Assembly: GCA_021927905.1 (NCBI GenBank)
Contig: BLLK01000022.1
Coordinates: forward strand, 496,001-560,000
Origin: Chaetoceros tenuissimus
Taxonomy: Eukaryota > Bacillariophyta > Thalassiosirophyceae > Chaetocerotales > Chaetocerotaceae
DNA: 64,000 nt
Reading direction: 5' to 3'
In this document: positions 29,501 through 42,354 of the stretch, in pieces
Layout of the letters: each line of letters opens with the position of its first letter
Numbering within the stretch: the first letter of the stretch is position 1
The notes under the pieces: model-generated
What the model saw: the letters and a program-made list of their open reading frames with translations, nothing else
The model's database searches: none
What the model was told of the DNA's origin: nothing
Made by a program: the position numbers and the translations under genes

Positions 29501-31952
29501 TTCATAATGGCAACTTCGTCCGATAGTAAGTCTGCTTCTTCCATAGCATGAGTAGTAAGGAGAATAGTACAGTCCTTTTTAATTTCGTCCAAATGCTGCC
29601 AAACAAAGCGTCTACTGACAGGATCCATTCCGGTAGTTGGCTCCTATGTATTTGTCAACAAAGTGATATGAGTTTGCATTCTCACTATAGATAGGCGCGT
29701 GATGAAAAGTAAGAGGAATATACGCTTCAAAATGTTTTCACTTACATCGAGAATGATGAAGGGTCTATCGCCCACAGTGGAGAGAGCAACACTTAGTCTC
29801 CTTTTCATCCCTCCACTGAAATCCTTCGAAAATTTGTGTTGGTCGTTAATCAAGTCCACACTTGTAAGCCACTTTTGTACAATACTTCCGTGGCTTTCCG
29901 TGTCTACTCCTCTCAATCCTGCAAATATGTCAAGGTGCTCTTTTGCGGAAAGATCGGGATAGAGAAAATCATCTTGTTTGCAAAGTCCAATGAGGCATCG
30001 TACGTCAAATTGATGCCTTCTTGTATCAAAGCCGAAGATAGAAGCCTCACCACCACTTGCATTTAGTTCACAAGATAAGATAGAAGACAATGTACTCTTT
30101 CCAGCACCTTTGTATATCCAAAGTATAAGATTAAATTTGCAAAATTTACAAAAACCTTTTCTCTAACAAAACTACTCACCATTGACTCCAAGAAGAGATA
30201 TAATTCTTCCTTTTTTCAATTCTAGAGATAGATCTTTTACAGCATTTACTTTGCCATATTTCTTGCTTAAGTTTTTCACTACAATTGAGGTTTGTGATCC
30301 ATCTGCTACTGGTTGGGATTTACACCAATACGCAGGATCTAGAAAGAAATAGAATTTACGAGATGCACCATTTCCGCAAGTTACCACTTGCGAAATATAT
30401 GACGCGAGAATTACATAAAGCAGGGATAGTAGAAGTAAATATCCAAATGTATCATGTACTGAGGGAGTCCCAGTCAACGCTTTTGACCCTTTTGCATAAT
30501 CACAATCGTCGTATCCACAAAAATTGAATCCTTCAATAAAATTGATAGGGCAAACATTTACACTAAAGGGGTCAACAAAATTTTCCTTGGCAAATTTTTC
30601 TCTTTCTTCCCAATCATAGTAACTCTTCAACAAAAGGGTAGATCCAGAAGGAAATGGGGTAGTAGTACGATGACTTTCATTGAGGGCAATGAACTTCAAA
30701 GCTAGATCTTCCGGAGACTGTGATGATTCTTTAGGACCAAAACGGTGATCGGGCATCATTGTGTATCCAATAAAATTTGAATACACAGTAAAGAAATGAA
30801 AGTAAGGAATCGCAAGTAAAGGTGTTAGTGCTGAACTGTGATAAAATTTCGAGGCAAAGCTAGGATTTACGAAACATCCTGAAAAAATTTCATCAACCGA
30901 TACTTGTGATCTCTGAGCTTCTGTTTTAAAACGGGTCCCTTCCTCCTCGGTCAAAATTGGACTGTCACATGTTGTTAGTGTGTTGTTCTCTTGTGGATAG
31001 TAATAAGACCAATTATCTTCAAGGTATGAAGTATTCATATTGGCCCATGCGAGTCCAAGAGAATTGCTTTTATTCCACGAGTTGTTGTAGGCATAAATAC
31101 TAAGGAACCATTCCTGATTTATTGCAAATGGAACAAAAGTGCTACTTCCCATTAACAAGACAGCAACTATGATTAGCTTTCGATTAGCACCAAACAAAGC
31201 TGATAAGAAGAAGGATGCACCGACTAGAGCAAGGTTCAAAAAGAAGAAGGACCCAAAGATTCCTCCAAAGTAGACGCTTCGGAACACATGGACTGGTAAA
31301 AACTGTGCAGTTATTGCAGCTAACAGTGAATTCAGGAAAGACGTAATAGCCAAGGGGATTATCCAAGACATGTTATGGACAAAGTCCTTGACACCCAAGC
31401 TTCGCAAAACACCAAGTAGTTTCGATTCAATTTCTATACGAAGAATGAGGTAAGAACACACTGCATGGATAAAAGGACCAAAACTCCTGTAAAAATGAAA
31501 TGTCTTTAGTATGTTTTCTGGTGGGAAACAAAAGGGTCACATTAGTCATATAAATTTCAGTGGATGTGGATTACTTACATTATGAGAACAGGTAGCCCAT
31601 TGATCCAGCTGTCATTCAAACCAATAGAGAGCTTGTCTTTCTCTTGCCAAGTCAAGTTCGCTAAGTAATCTTTAGACACAGAACCGCATTTGTCATAGAT
31701 TGGCAAATCTTTATCTGCTTGATCTCTGCCTGAGGGCCAAGCTAGTAAAGTTGTTATTGCCGAGGACAGAATCATAATGGTAACTATAATTGGACGACGG
31801 GATAAAAGAATCCAATTTTTGTAGAGAGTCCAATACATATGTTGCCGGAAAGATGCCACCATAGGCCTTGGATTACTTTCATCTCCAAGATCAATCACAT
31901 CATTGACTTCTTCCTGAATTTCATCGAGAGAAGGAGGTGATTCGATAGACAT
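26561..31952 (-). CDS. ABCA-type full ABC transporter
   Basis: Five exons on the minus strand: 31952-31579, 31486-30180, 30107-29746, 29643-29491, 29413-26561, with introns of 92, 72, 102 and 77 nt and consistent phases, giving 1682 residues. Order is TMD1-NBD1-TMD2-NBD2, as in subfamily A, with a long lumenal/extracellular loop in each TMD. NBD1: Walker A GVNGAGKST spans the exon 2/3 junction (~557), signature [11 protein letters not shown] (~656), Walker [13 protein letters not shown] spans the exon 3/4 junction. NBD2: [13 protein letters not shown] (~1400), signature [10 protein letters not shown] (~1506), [12 protein letters not shown] (~1526). Each NBD is followed by the ABCA regulatory segment (the [12 protein letters not shown] and then [11 protein letters not shown] in the first). 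The start is the first true ATG after an in-frame stop. ABCA proteins move lipids across membranes; the exact lipid is unknown. Confidence 0.95.
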
Positions 31953-32527
31953 GGCGTTTTCGTTCAATTTCTCTACTAGTTCCTAGATTAAAATTCTTCG
32001 GTGCAACGTCTATTGTGTGCTCTCATCCAAAAATGATTCAGAATGCAGAGTGGTTTTGATTACGGTATTGGGTTTTGGTCATGGTTTTCGAGTTTAGAAG
32101 GTTTTGGATGTTCCAAAAACTGTTCGACCTGCAATACTATGGCATGTATACGTCACGCACTCGCTAAATTGACAAAAAGCATATTTTTGACGTCAGACCG
32201 CATAGGACGGTGAAAAAATGAAAAATATGTGGTCATGGATGTTTCTCTCTATTGCCAGTGGTTTTCCATCCCATCACCATACCACAAAGTTTTTTCTTTT
32301 TTAGTTTTATCTTTTTTACATTTTTTATTTTTAGATAATATTACAAGTTTTAGTTCCACGTCAAGTCTATATACAGACGGTGAAAATTTTTTAAGAATTT
32401 TTGTGCGAATTTTTCTCTTTTTGGAATGTTCATTTTCAATATTCATATGCAAAATGCAGGTGCCTTCCTGATTGATGTCAGGTCTATAAACAGTTGTAGA
32501 ATTGGCTTTTGTAGAAATGACAAATGA
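31953..32527. other. Intergenic region, PI4K end to ABCA promoter
   Basis: 575 AT-rich bases between two co-oriented minus-strand genes; T-rich runs near 32285-32340. No gene, repeat or RNA recognised. Confidence 0.4.
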
Positions 32528-34984
32528 TTAATTTGCCACAGAAGCCTTCTCGAGTTCCCTTCTCACCATTTCCATGTCAGTCTTTTTGGCATCATTGTAA
32601 CCTTCAATACTAACTTGTCTACTTCTAACCTTCGGAGCAATTTCTCTATCAATGAGTAAGTCGATGAATTTATGAAGGTAATGTTTCAGTTGTTCTTGAT
32701 GATCAACACCAGACAAATTGCGAGGCTGTAGGTCGTCATCTGAAAGTCTCTTGAAGGAGAAAGCAGAGTATGAGACACTTCTCCTCATTGATTTTGGGGA
32801 ATTTGGAATCAAAGGGAGTTCATGGTCAATAGGCTGATCTTCAGCTTGTACATTCATAGCCGATTGTCTCATGGACATTGGAGGTATCAAGTTTCCAAGA
32901 TCAAATTTGACAAGGCGCTGAGGTGCTCCCTTCCCAAGTTCAAGAGAATCATTGTCAATATCTGCTTGAGACACATTATCAGGTGAAGCAGATCTCAACG
33001 CAGGTGAAGCAAATGGTGACCAAGAGGACTCGTCAAGATCATCTTTTGAAGCACTTGGTGGGACATGCCAAAATCCAGCAGGAGATGTCTCCGAATCACA
33101 ATAAGATGATACTGAATGATCACTACATGATAGTGGGTGATCAGAGTCATCATGACCACGAGCAAAGGATATTGATCGCTGTCTTCGCGTAGCACCCCGA
33201 TTTGGAGAAGGATTGTCAAGAGCATTAGTAATCATGGATGCTGCCCATTCTTTGCATTGTTCTTCTTGATCAATTGTAACAGTACTGCTACTACAACTGC
33301 CAGAAGCAGAAGATTGTGCCATTGGAGTCGGTGGGCTGTTGTTGGAACTTTCGCTCAAGAATGAGGACAAATTCATGCTTGATTGAGACTTGAACATGTT
33401 TGAGCAAACTCCGGTTGCCATTGACAATGTTTTTCTACGATTGATACCAGCATGAGGAGAGAGTTGGCTTTCCAATGCCTTGGAAGCCGCAGTGTGATGC
33501 CAACGACCATTATCAACTGCAGATTTTGATATCTCATCCGCCATGGATATGAGTGTCTCTAACCTTGATGGTAATTCACCACAGTCATCGTTGCGGCAGC
33601 AAAGAATGGCGATATCATACAAAGTCATTCCGTTTCTAACACCTTCTTGTAGAAGTCTGTTCGATGCACGAAAATAGTCAAGGGCACGTTCGGGTATATT
33701 CAATTTCTTCCTGAGCATTTTAACATCTTCCTCAATATTGAGATTCATAATGTAATCCTTTGTCTTTTGACTGACGGGCTCCTTCAGCTGGGGCCAATCT
33801 AACCAACACCAGTCAAACCAACAAACATCCGCTACAGTTCTGAGACAATATCCATGATCAATGGGAATCAGCTCGAAGTAATCGGGGTTCTCAGGATCCC
33901 GCCTGCAAATCAAGTTGGCAGTATTACGATCAGCATTCATAATGCGAATATCCAGTACTGCAATCTTGTGTACTTCATCGATGGATGTGATCTTTGTTGG
34001 ACTCAAGTCATCCATACAGCATTCACCGTTGATGTATTCTTGAAATGAACCAACCTTAACCAAAGGTTCTGGTGAATGCTTGCCTGAACCAAGACTGTGA
34101 CTTCCAACTGCTGCTCCGCCCTGATTCAAACTCAGCATAGATCCATTTTGATGAAACGCTGGATGCCTTGCTTCAGTCAAAGTGGTCAATGGTACATCTG
34201 CAAAACAGTCATGATCCAAAAGGTAAGCAGCAACTTCTCTCCAACAAGCTTCACCGGGTTGGATTCCTTCTCGCATTGACATTGGAGCTTGAGCACCCGA
34301 AGAAGAGCTCGTGTCTTCAATACGCACATGCCCTCTTGGGTTATTCTCTGCATATGGTTCTTCGTCAGCTGGCTTGAAGACGCCAACACGCACTTTCCTT
34401 GCATCATGCAAAAAGTATGTACCACCTGATCCATCAAGAACAAGATTTGGCTTGAGTCCTAACGCCAAACCTCTCCGAGCTTGTTCCACAAGCCTTTGTA
34501 AAGCCTTGCTTGTATGAGGAAGAAGAGACTTGGAAATGCAAATATCATTCTTGTTTGGCTTGAGTGTCGACATGGCATGACTGCCAGTAGATTGAACTGA
34601 TTGGCCAGAAACAGACACGGATATGGACTCGAGGCTGTTGGACGATTGATTCAAGTTCAGTCCAACATCACATTGACTTCCTTCAATCTTTAGGTAAATG
34701 GTTTCACCGTTTTTGTAAATTCCTGCATCTTGAAGAGTCCAGCGATTTGGCAAATGACATCTAATCTTGAGTAGAGGTCCAAAGTACAATCGTTGGGAAT
34801 GAGGCGGCACATGTAATTCTTTCTGTATATGATCTTTGATATCTTTTATTGTAGACCATGACTTGACGGTCAGAGGTCGCTTCTTGGAATGAGGATCGTC
34901 AGCATCTCTGATAAAGAGTTTGAGGTCTACCTTCTCCGATTCAAGAGGAGGGGCTGGTGGAAATTTTCCTCTAGAGCTGGGCAT
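32528..34984 (-). CDS. Phosphatidylinositol 4-kinase, type II gamma-like with ubiquitin-like domain
   Basis: Plant PI4K-gamma proteins combine ubiquitin-like domains with a PI3/4-kinase fold, and this protein has the same plan. Residues ~18-105 form a UBL ([12 protein letters not shown] ... [24 protein letters not shown]). Residues ~160-480 carry the kinase: [19 protein letters not shown] with the ATP-binding Lys, [15 protein letters not shown], the catalytic [12 protein letters not shown] near 345 and the metal-binding [10 protein letters not shown] near 375. The last ~330 residues are a Ser/Pro-rich, mostly disordered tail with no family seen. Some plant members show protein-kinase rather than lipid-kinase activity, so substrate is open. 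Single exon, 818 residues; start is the ATG at 34984. Confidence 0.93.
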   Translation of the reverse strand: MPSSRGKFPPAPPLESEKVDLKLFIRDADDPHSKKRPLTVKSWSTIKDIKDHIQKELHVPPHSQRLYFGPLLKIRCHLPNRWTLQDAGIYKNGETIYLKIEGSQCDVGLNLNQSSNSLESISVSVSGQSVQSTGSHAMSTLKPNKNDICISKSLLPHTSKALQRLVEQARRGLALGLKPNLVLDGSGGTYFLHDARKVRVGVFKPADEEPYAENNPRGHVRIEDTSSSSGAQAPMSMREGIQPGEACWREVAAYLLDHDCFADVPLTTLTEARHPAFHQNGSMLSLNQGGAAVGSHSLGSGKHSPEPLVKVGSFQEYINGECCMDDLSPTKITSIDEVHKIAVLDIRIMNADRNTANLICRRDPENPDYFELIPIDHGYCLRTVADVCWFDWCWLDWPQLKEPVSQKTKDYIMNLNIEEDVKMLRKKLNIPERALDYFRASNRLLQEGVRNGMTLYDIAILCCRNDDCGELPSRLETLISMADEISKSAVDNGRWHHTAASKALESQLSPHAGINRRKTLSMATGVCSNMFKSQSSMNLSSFLSESSNNSPPTPMAQSSASGSCSSSTVTIDQEEQCKEWAASMITNALDNPSPNRGATRRQRSISFARGHDDSDHPLSCSDHSVSSYCDSETSPAGFWHVPPSASKDDLDESSWSPFASPALRSASPDNVSQADIDNDSLELGKGAPQRLVKFDLGNLIPPMSMRQSAMNVQAEDQPIDHELPLIPNSPKSMRRSVSYSAFSFKRLSDDDLQPRNLSGVDHQEQLKHYLHKFIDLLIDREIAPKVRSRQVSIEGYNDAKKTDMEMVRRELEKASVAN

Positions 34985-36770
34985 CTTTTATAATGTAGTA
35001 TGTGTAAGTAAATATATATTAAGTGGATGGGATCTGATTCTTGAAAGTCTTGTTCGATTGCAAATAATGATTACAGCAAAGTAGCTTTGTGTTTGACAGC
35101 CCGTAGATTTGATGACTTTGGCAAGTAATATGGGCAATTCGTTGCTGTTTTGCTATAGATGTGATCTTCGTTTGGTAACTTTATGAGAATACTTGTATTC
35201 ATTCAATGAATGGGTGGGCGAGTGGACCGCAAAGGCGGTAAGTAGCTTATGTGCTTTGGGATATCGACGTCTGTAGATGAAGATATGTGGAAGCAAAAAA
35301 GTACTTGGTTCTCGGAATCAATTATTGACACTTGTAATTTCTATTTTCTGTGTTCTGGTGAAGGCTCGACTACTGAGTCAAGTCCTTTGATACACTTGTA
35401 GTAGGCTTTTGAGTTTTAATGGTGTTGGTCTGGTATTGCAATTGCTTGCAATGAGTTGTTACTGATGAAGTGGTTGGTAGGATTCAATTCCTTGATTCTT
35501 GCTGCTTGTGTCCTCAGTTGTTTGGCAGAAAAGGCCTTTTCGTGATTACTCTTTTCACTTCTTCTGACTATGTGAGAATCTTTTGATTTCTTGTATGGTT
35601 CCGAGTACAAAAGATAGCTAATGAAAACTAACGTTGTTGTAAATTCAAAACTCTAGTAGCTTGAAAGAATTGTTTTTTGGAAAGCTTTGGTTTGTCACAC
35701 AAGCAAAACTCCGTAAAAACGAATGACTCGACTCGATTCTTTTTTCTCTTGACACTACCTCTGATGATCTTGATGGCTATCCTGACAATGGTGATGCCTT
35801 TCGTATTGTAGCCTTAGCTTATGAGTTGTAGTTCTTTGAAATGTGTAGATCTAAAAGTTGTGATTCATTGAAGTTCTTCGAATGGAATTCCACGAGTGAG
35901 TTCACCTGAAGCCCCAAACAAACGAATTGGGAACAGCGTGAAGGGTGAAGTGAATGTGTTGAGCTAAGTACTCTGGTGAGCGTTCTCCTTGCTTGCTTGC
36001 TCGCTTCGAAAAAATAGCTCATTTTTTATCCTTTTGAGAAGGGGGAAGAATCGAATCCACCAATAGAAAGATCCCATTCAGTGTCAATGAGGCTCTTTAT
36101 GAAGAAATATATCCTAGTCGTATGGGGATTTCAGAGAAGAGTTATTCGACCGTTGAGAGTGCAATTTTTGACGCTGTGGTGTCATGAAGTGTCAAGAAAA
36201 TAATTTCAAACATCAAAATGAAAATAAGTTTCTGGAACTTTAGTGAGCCTACTATGAAAGGTCATAGAAGAATAGTTAGGAACAACATAAGAAAGAAATA
36301 TTATAAAAGTAAGCTCTGGAGTGAAGAAGAATTAAAACTGTGTATTTTAAAAAGTGCACCTCGTCATCATACAATATGAATATTACAAAAAATGCAAATA
36401 TCCAGAAAGTCTTACTTTCAAAAGCAGGATTCTATTAATAAATAAATTAATATTTTCTTTCTACAACAATTTTTCAATCTACCTTTCTTCTATTTTGAAT
36501 TTACCCAGTAACGAGACTATGTTTTTCCCAAACAAAACTTGTTGTTCGTACGTACGTACTTGGAGATACTAATTTTTTGCTTCCCGCCAAAAAAATTGGC
36601 CTCACCTCTCTCTCTCCCTCATTCATCATTCATCATTGGCACTGACAACACTTTCATTAATAGAGTCAGAAACCCTTAGCCTTAGCTCTTTCAGTAAAGT
36701 GCATGTATTTAACAAACGATATCCCCACAGTTTTGAAAATCGAGAAAGAAGAAAGGAACTCTAGAAAACT
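34985..36770. other. Long divergent intergenic region
   Basis: 1786 bases, the longest gene-free stretch here, between the divergent PI4K and DUF229 genes. Short frames at 35416-35610 and 35819-36022 (minus) have no domain, and the first has no ATG start. Holds the palindromic run CGTACGTACGTAC near 36547-36559, about 215 bases before the next ATG. It probably contains two promoters and long 5' UTRs. No tRNA or snRNA was recognised. Confidence 0.45.
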
Positions 36771-39700
36771 ATGAGGAGCATAAGGAGGAATAATTCTTTT
36801 GATCCTAGTAGGGGTTACAGGAGGTCCTCATCTTTCTCCAAATATAAATCAATACGAGTTGCTATGAGAGTCATAGCTATATTTCTCCTTTTATGCTGTT
36901 TATTACAATGCTCCATTTTATTTTCTGAAGAGCGTCTGCCAATGAGGGAAGGATACTCCTTTCATTTAAAGCAAATGAAGAAAGAATTTAGTAGTGGTTA
37001 CAATCATCTTCGAAGAACTACCACTCAGTCGGTTACGTCTTTGATTAGGGCTAAAATGACAGAACCTATTACTCTCACAGAAATGGAAACACAGCTTGAA
37101 GAAGTTTCGCTGAATATCTCAAGTATTTATAATGGACGAGTCATCCAGGAGTTATGTGAAAGGGTTTTAAGTCGAAGAGTTGCTGAATCAAATGTATTAA
37201 TTGTTGCACCTGATATTGAAGAAGGAGAGATTATTCTTCCTTCATCTGATTCTTCAGTCGTTGGAACTACAATTTCATCTCCTGTTGCTCTGCATTCTTT
37301 GTCTCAAGGTCACACAACATACATGCTTCCATCGTCGACAAATTTGAATGAATGGTGGAACAATGCTGCTAAAAATGAATATCACGCAAAATGGTTTTTA
37401 TTATCATATTTTTTATCTTCCAATGACAGGAACGGAAAGATGATCGATGACCTTTTGGGAAAATCACGAGCACAAAAGCTACTGCAAGAGGCAACTCTTA
37501 CATATATTGTATTGAATGTACACGCATCTTCCATAGGAGGTGAACAGATACAGATCGCTGGCCTACAAGCAGTACAAACATTATTGGATGCAAATTACAA
37601 AGTTCAACTACTATCCAGTTCTCACTTTGATGAAAGAGAAAAGTATCGTCCAAACCATCTGTTCAAATCCCAATATGATTTGAAAAGGTATCTATCGTCT
37701 GGGGTGGCAATTGTAAAAGAAAATGAGAAATTTGAAGCGTTGCTTTTTGCTACACAAGGACTCGATCTCGCGATTCCATCACGTTTGTCTTATATAACAT
37801 TGGATAGACTGCCAGCCTGTGTGGAAAATTCAATTGTGAAAAATTCAGGTCGTTGCGATAGTAAGATTGAATTGAGAGCATTAGGACAAGATATATTTCT
37901 GAAGTGTCCAGAACACCATCAAGACATCAGCATCAACTTTGACAGTGATTCAAGTAATGGTATCAAAGTACTTCATCATGGGCAGCATATTACGGATCCA
38001 AGTAAAATGGAAGTCTGGGTTGGTGCGAAAGACATCGATAAAGCAGAGTGCGTATGTGTGAGAATCAAAAGCGAAATGAAAAGTGACAAGTTTCCTGTAT
38101 CGTGTACGACCAGGATTATAAAAGAGGGGGGAAGTTCTACTGATGCTTCCTCCAGCTCTCAAAATTTATCTCAGAATTTGAGCGAACTTGAGTTGTCAAA
38201 GAACGTAGAGTCAAATCAAATGAAAACAATGGGTCAAAAACGAAAAATGAACTTCCTATCTATTCTCATTGACCCTTTAAGTCGAAGTCAAATGCAACGA
38301 TCTCTGCCCAATACTCTTGCACTATTGAGAACGTTAAACTTTGCTGAATTCAATAAATATACTAGTGTTGGACCTAATTCTGGACCGAATCAAGCGGCAC
38401 TTTTTACAGGATTACCCCTAGTTGGAGGTAGAGAAGGAATCAAAGGTTCTGCGTCTCATGAAAACGTTAAAAATGACAACTATGATGAAGATAAACCAGA
38501 ATGGCTCTGGGACGAGTTTAGAGAATCGGGATACGCCACACTCAAGGTAGAAGATATTTGCATCGAAAACTCAAATATGGTTCAAAGTATGAAACCAGTA
38601 ACTACTCATGGAGGACAGCTGTTCAAAATGTTCTGCTTTGATTTTGATAGGCCGAATTGCCTAGGTAAAGACATGGCAGCAAAGCATATCATGAATTACA
38701 CAGAGGTACGAATTTGCAGTTGTCTATAGGATTTCTCGTCTTTCATTTATTTTAATAATGTGTTTCAATTCTTCTCACTCTCCTTGCATATAAAGAGTTT
38801 CATGAAAACATATAATTCAGATGACCGACCGTGGGCAGGCTTCGTTTCTTTTGTTGATTCGCATGAAGATACATTAACTTTGATAAGTTACTTGGATGAG
38901 TTACTTGTCAACTTTCTGCAAACTATTGATCTCGCAAAGACCGTTGTTGTCTTTTCATCGGACCATGGATTACACTACGGGCCTTCATTCGCTGCGAATG
39001 GAGAGAAGGAGCGCGCTGAACCCATCCTGTATATACATTCTCCAGAAGATATTACCACAACGGCTAAAAGGAATCAAGAAATGTGGGTCACTCCTTACGA
39101 TGTGCATGAAACAATCTTAGATATTGTCTTAGAAAGGCCTCATTCAGGAAAGATCGGAAATTCGATTAGAAATCCATTTCCTTATGCACATAGGGTTTGC
39201 CTGGAAAAGCCTGGTATACCACCAGAATATTGCTCCATGATCCTGAATATCCAGCCAAACGACAAGAAATCATGCTCATTCATTCCCAATACAGTACCAT
39301 CTATACACTCTTTCTACGCAGATATATCTTCAGATCGCCGTCCATCTTGGCCGCGATGTGATAAAAAGACTAGTCCACAAATTCGAGATGAGGATTGCAT
39401 TTGTGCGTTCAGCAACTACAAAAAGAGAAAAAATTGGCTAATAAATTGTGCAAAACCTTTACTTCAGAAAAAGTGGAAAAACCTTGATGCCGAAGGAGAT
39501 CCACTAAGAATGAAAGTTTGTAGGGAAAAGTATGGGGGATCGAATACTCCACAAGAAATAAAAATTGATGTTACTTTCAGGCCAAAGAAAGATATCCTTG
39601 CCCGTAAAAGAAGTATTCGGTCTAAGGATTCAGTATCTCGTCCAAACATACTTTTCCTAGAAATTGATTCTTTATCTCGACTGGCCGCAGATCGTCACAT

Positions 39701-41798
39701 GCCAAAGACTCTTTCAATTCTGCAAGCTCACGAAATGCTAAAAACTGATGGCGAAGTTGAATGCCCAAGTGGCTTTTGTGCTGCTATATTCAATAGGACC
39801 TCTGTCATAGGACAAAATTCCATTCCAAACCAGTTAGCCGCATTGAGTGGCTGCTCAGATACCATGATCGAGGGATCGGAGTCATACAAACGTCCGCAAA
39901 TAAATATACATTCCCAATTAAAGGCATGGTGTCCGAAGAGTAGTGAAATCAAGAATCCTTTTCTATTCAATATCACAAAAAAATTAGGCTATGTTACATT
40001 ATTTGGAGAAGAATTCTGTTACGACAGGTCTCCATGGGTTGTACAAAATAACTTGTTTGAGTTGGAAGCTGACTACGATATGCAGATCCTATTTTGTCAA
40101 CTTGCTCGAATGCTTAGGGAAGAGCAGAATCTAGGTGACATGTTCCCCTTATTTTCGATCAATCATGACAACTCAACTAATGCAAAACCATGTATCGACG
40201 GAAGATCAAGGCAGGAGTTTGCATTTGAATATATTCGTGGAATGTGGAATGCCTATCCTGAAGACCCAAAGTTTGCGTACGTGAATTTTTTGGCAGCCCA
40301 TGATTATTCCACCGACTTAGCATACCAAAATCTTGGAATAGAGGCTTATGACGAATATTTGTCATCTTTTTTAAAAGAAATGTTGGACCGCCCTGACGCA
40401 AAGGAAACGATTATAGTATTGCGGTCAGATCATGGTCTACAAGGAGGTCCTACTGCTGTAGATTACAGTGCTCAAGTAGAGCATTTGAATCCTTTTAACA
40501 GTCTCATTATACCCACTAGTCTAAGAGGCGAATGGATGGAAACCCTGTATTCCAATCAGGATAAACTTGTAACAGGATATGACCTCTATCACACATTGAG
40601 AAAGTTAATTTCTCCTACAACTGATAACATGAAGGCGAATCCAGGCAATATCAGAGACTCAGGTATCCCTGATTGGTCCTTTGACATACTATCAGATCCA
40701 ATTTCCAACGATAGAAGTTGCGAAGATGCAAAAATACCGAATGCCTTTTGTCCATGTATTGAAGAACGAAAAGATTTTATGCCCCACTTCTACGTTGGGC
40801 ATGCTGAACAATTGAATAACATGTTTGGAATTGAAATTGAAGAAGACAGCAATGGTCGATTTTCTACTAAGAAGATTTCAGGCAAGAAATACGAAGAACG
40901 TACAACTTCCGAAAAAGATAAAGCTGTACCACATGATATGGTAACTTCGGTTCTTCAAAATACACCAGCTAACTGTGAAGAAACACCACATAGAAAAGGT
41001 TTAGTTGAAAAGGTTTGGGACACTATTGACAAAACAGTGCTAACACATACTCTACAGAATTCACAAAGGAACAAAGTTTCTGGTGGTTTATTCCTCTATC
41101 CTCGACAAAGTCTCCTTCTAGAGCAAATGATACAAGCACTTTTGAAAGATCATCCTTATCCAAAGTTTTATGTTTGCGAGACTGGATTTGGTGCTGGACA
41201 CTCGTCCTCATTTTTCTTGTCGCAAAATGAAAACATCGAGATAGTCACGTTTGACAAATTTGATCGAAATTATCAATTGCCCATACTGAACATACTGAGG
41301 GACTCTTTTCAGGAAAGGATAGTTCACGTTATGGGTAATAGTTGCCTTACTCTACCATCATTTTTCCAAAAAAATACTTCACATAGATGTGATTTGCTGC
41401 ACGGTTCCAGTCTTTGTCCAAAGGATAATATTGATCTCGTATACAATTCAAAATGCGGTACTATTTTAACAAGTACTGCCATGTCTTCTATCGACGATAA
41501 GGATGTCTACTTTGGACCAAACGCACAATGGAGGAAATTACGAAGTGAAAACTGTATAAGTGATATTACCTGTTTTATAGAAGACAAGAAAGTGCTAAAA
41601 GAATCATTCCGCTTTTCAAAGAAGGATGAAACCATCCAACATCAGTTTTGTTTCGCGATCGTAACTGGGCAGTGTACTTTACAAGAATCCCATCCGGGAT
41701 ATTTGAAAGAAGGAAGCATTTGTGAAGAACGAAGAGTTCAATCACGAAAAGTGCTGAACAATCTTTGTCAAAGCCATAAAATTGAAGTTCCTCAATGA
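36771..41798 (+). CDS. Giant type II membrane protein: two DUF229/sulfatase-like domains plus methyltransferase-like domain
   Basis: Exons 36771-38705 and 38796-41798 joined over a 90-nt intron (GTACGA...TAAAG, phase 0) give 1645 residues. An N-terminal basic segment and one TM helix (residues ~27-48, AMRVIAIFLLLCCLLQCSIL) suggest a Golgi or plasma-membrane type II protein. Residues ~60-480 are unrecognised; GGEQIQIAGLQAVQTLL recalls a glycosyltransferase fold but that is weak. DUF229 copy A starts near 493 (LSILIDPLSRSQMQRSLPNT) and includes SFVDSHED and VVFSSDHGLHYGP. Copy B starts near 926 (ILFLEIDSLSRLAADRHMPKT) and includes NFLAAHDYS and VLRSDHGLQGGP. DUF229 belongs to the alkaline phosphatase/sulfatase superfamily. 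From ~1430 a Rossmann-type segment (VCETGFGAGHSSSFFL, then IEIVTFDKFDR) looks like a class I methyltransferase. A glycan-modifying enzyme is the best guess. Confidence 0.82.
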
Positions 41799-42354
41799 AC
41801 AAGGAAAGTAATGCCTAGTTGAGTTGTAAGGAAGAACATAACATACAGTAAAATTTTCCAGAGCTTTTATTCAATAACTGTCTTACTATATAGTCACCCT
41901 GAAATTAAATCATACATATCAACCAATACTGTCCCTATACAACAAACATACCTAGAAATGCGAAGTCGACCTTGTCGAAATGCGTATTTGAAATGGGAAC
42001 CGATTGTCTCCGGGTTATTTGGATTCCCGCCAAAATTGTAGTTAACGCCTGATGTCAATTTTCAACGGTTAAAATTGAAAGACGTGACAACGTGGCTGTA
42101 GTTGAAGCTTTTTATCTCTCTCTTTTTTGTGGTGTGCTTTTTCTTATTAGAATGAAATACATAGTTAGCTTTCTCGCAGCCTACTATACACTTTTTACAC
42201 AAATAATTTCAACTATCAGAAGGAAAAAGTTCGAGAGTGCTGTCGGAGAAAAGAGTATATCGCATTTACATTGACGTGAAAGCAGAAAGGGATCACAACT
42301 ATATACAGTGGCGACAGTCAAAAGTAGAACATATCCCGAATTCAAACCAAAAAT
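41799..42354. other. Intergenic region, DUF229 gene to patatin gene
   Basis: 556 bases between co-oriented genes. A 60-codon frame at 42092-42274 with a hydrophobic start could be an upstream ORF in the patatin 5' leader but has no support. Nothing else recognised. Confidence 0.4.

Noticed and set aside
35416-36022. Two short minus-strand frames in the long gap
   Set aside because: No domain; the first lacks an ATG start; lengths are within chance for AT-rich DNA.
36040-36060. AATCGAATCC resembling a tRNA T-loop
   Set aside because: No GTTC, no acceptor stem or anticodon arm around it.
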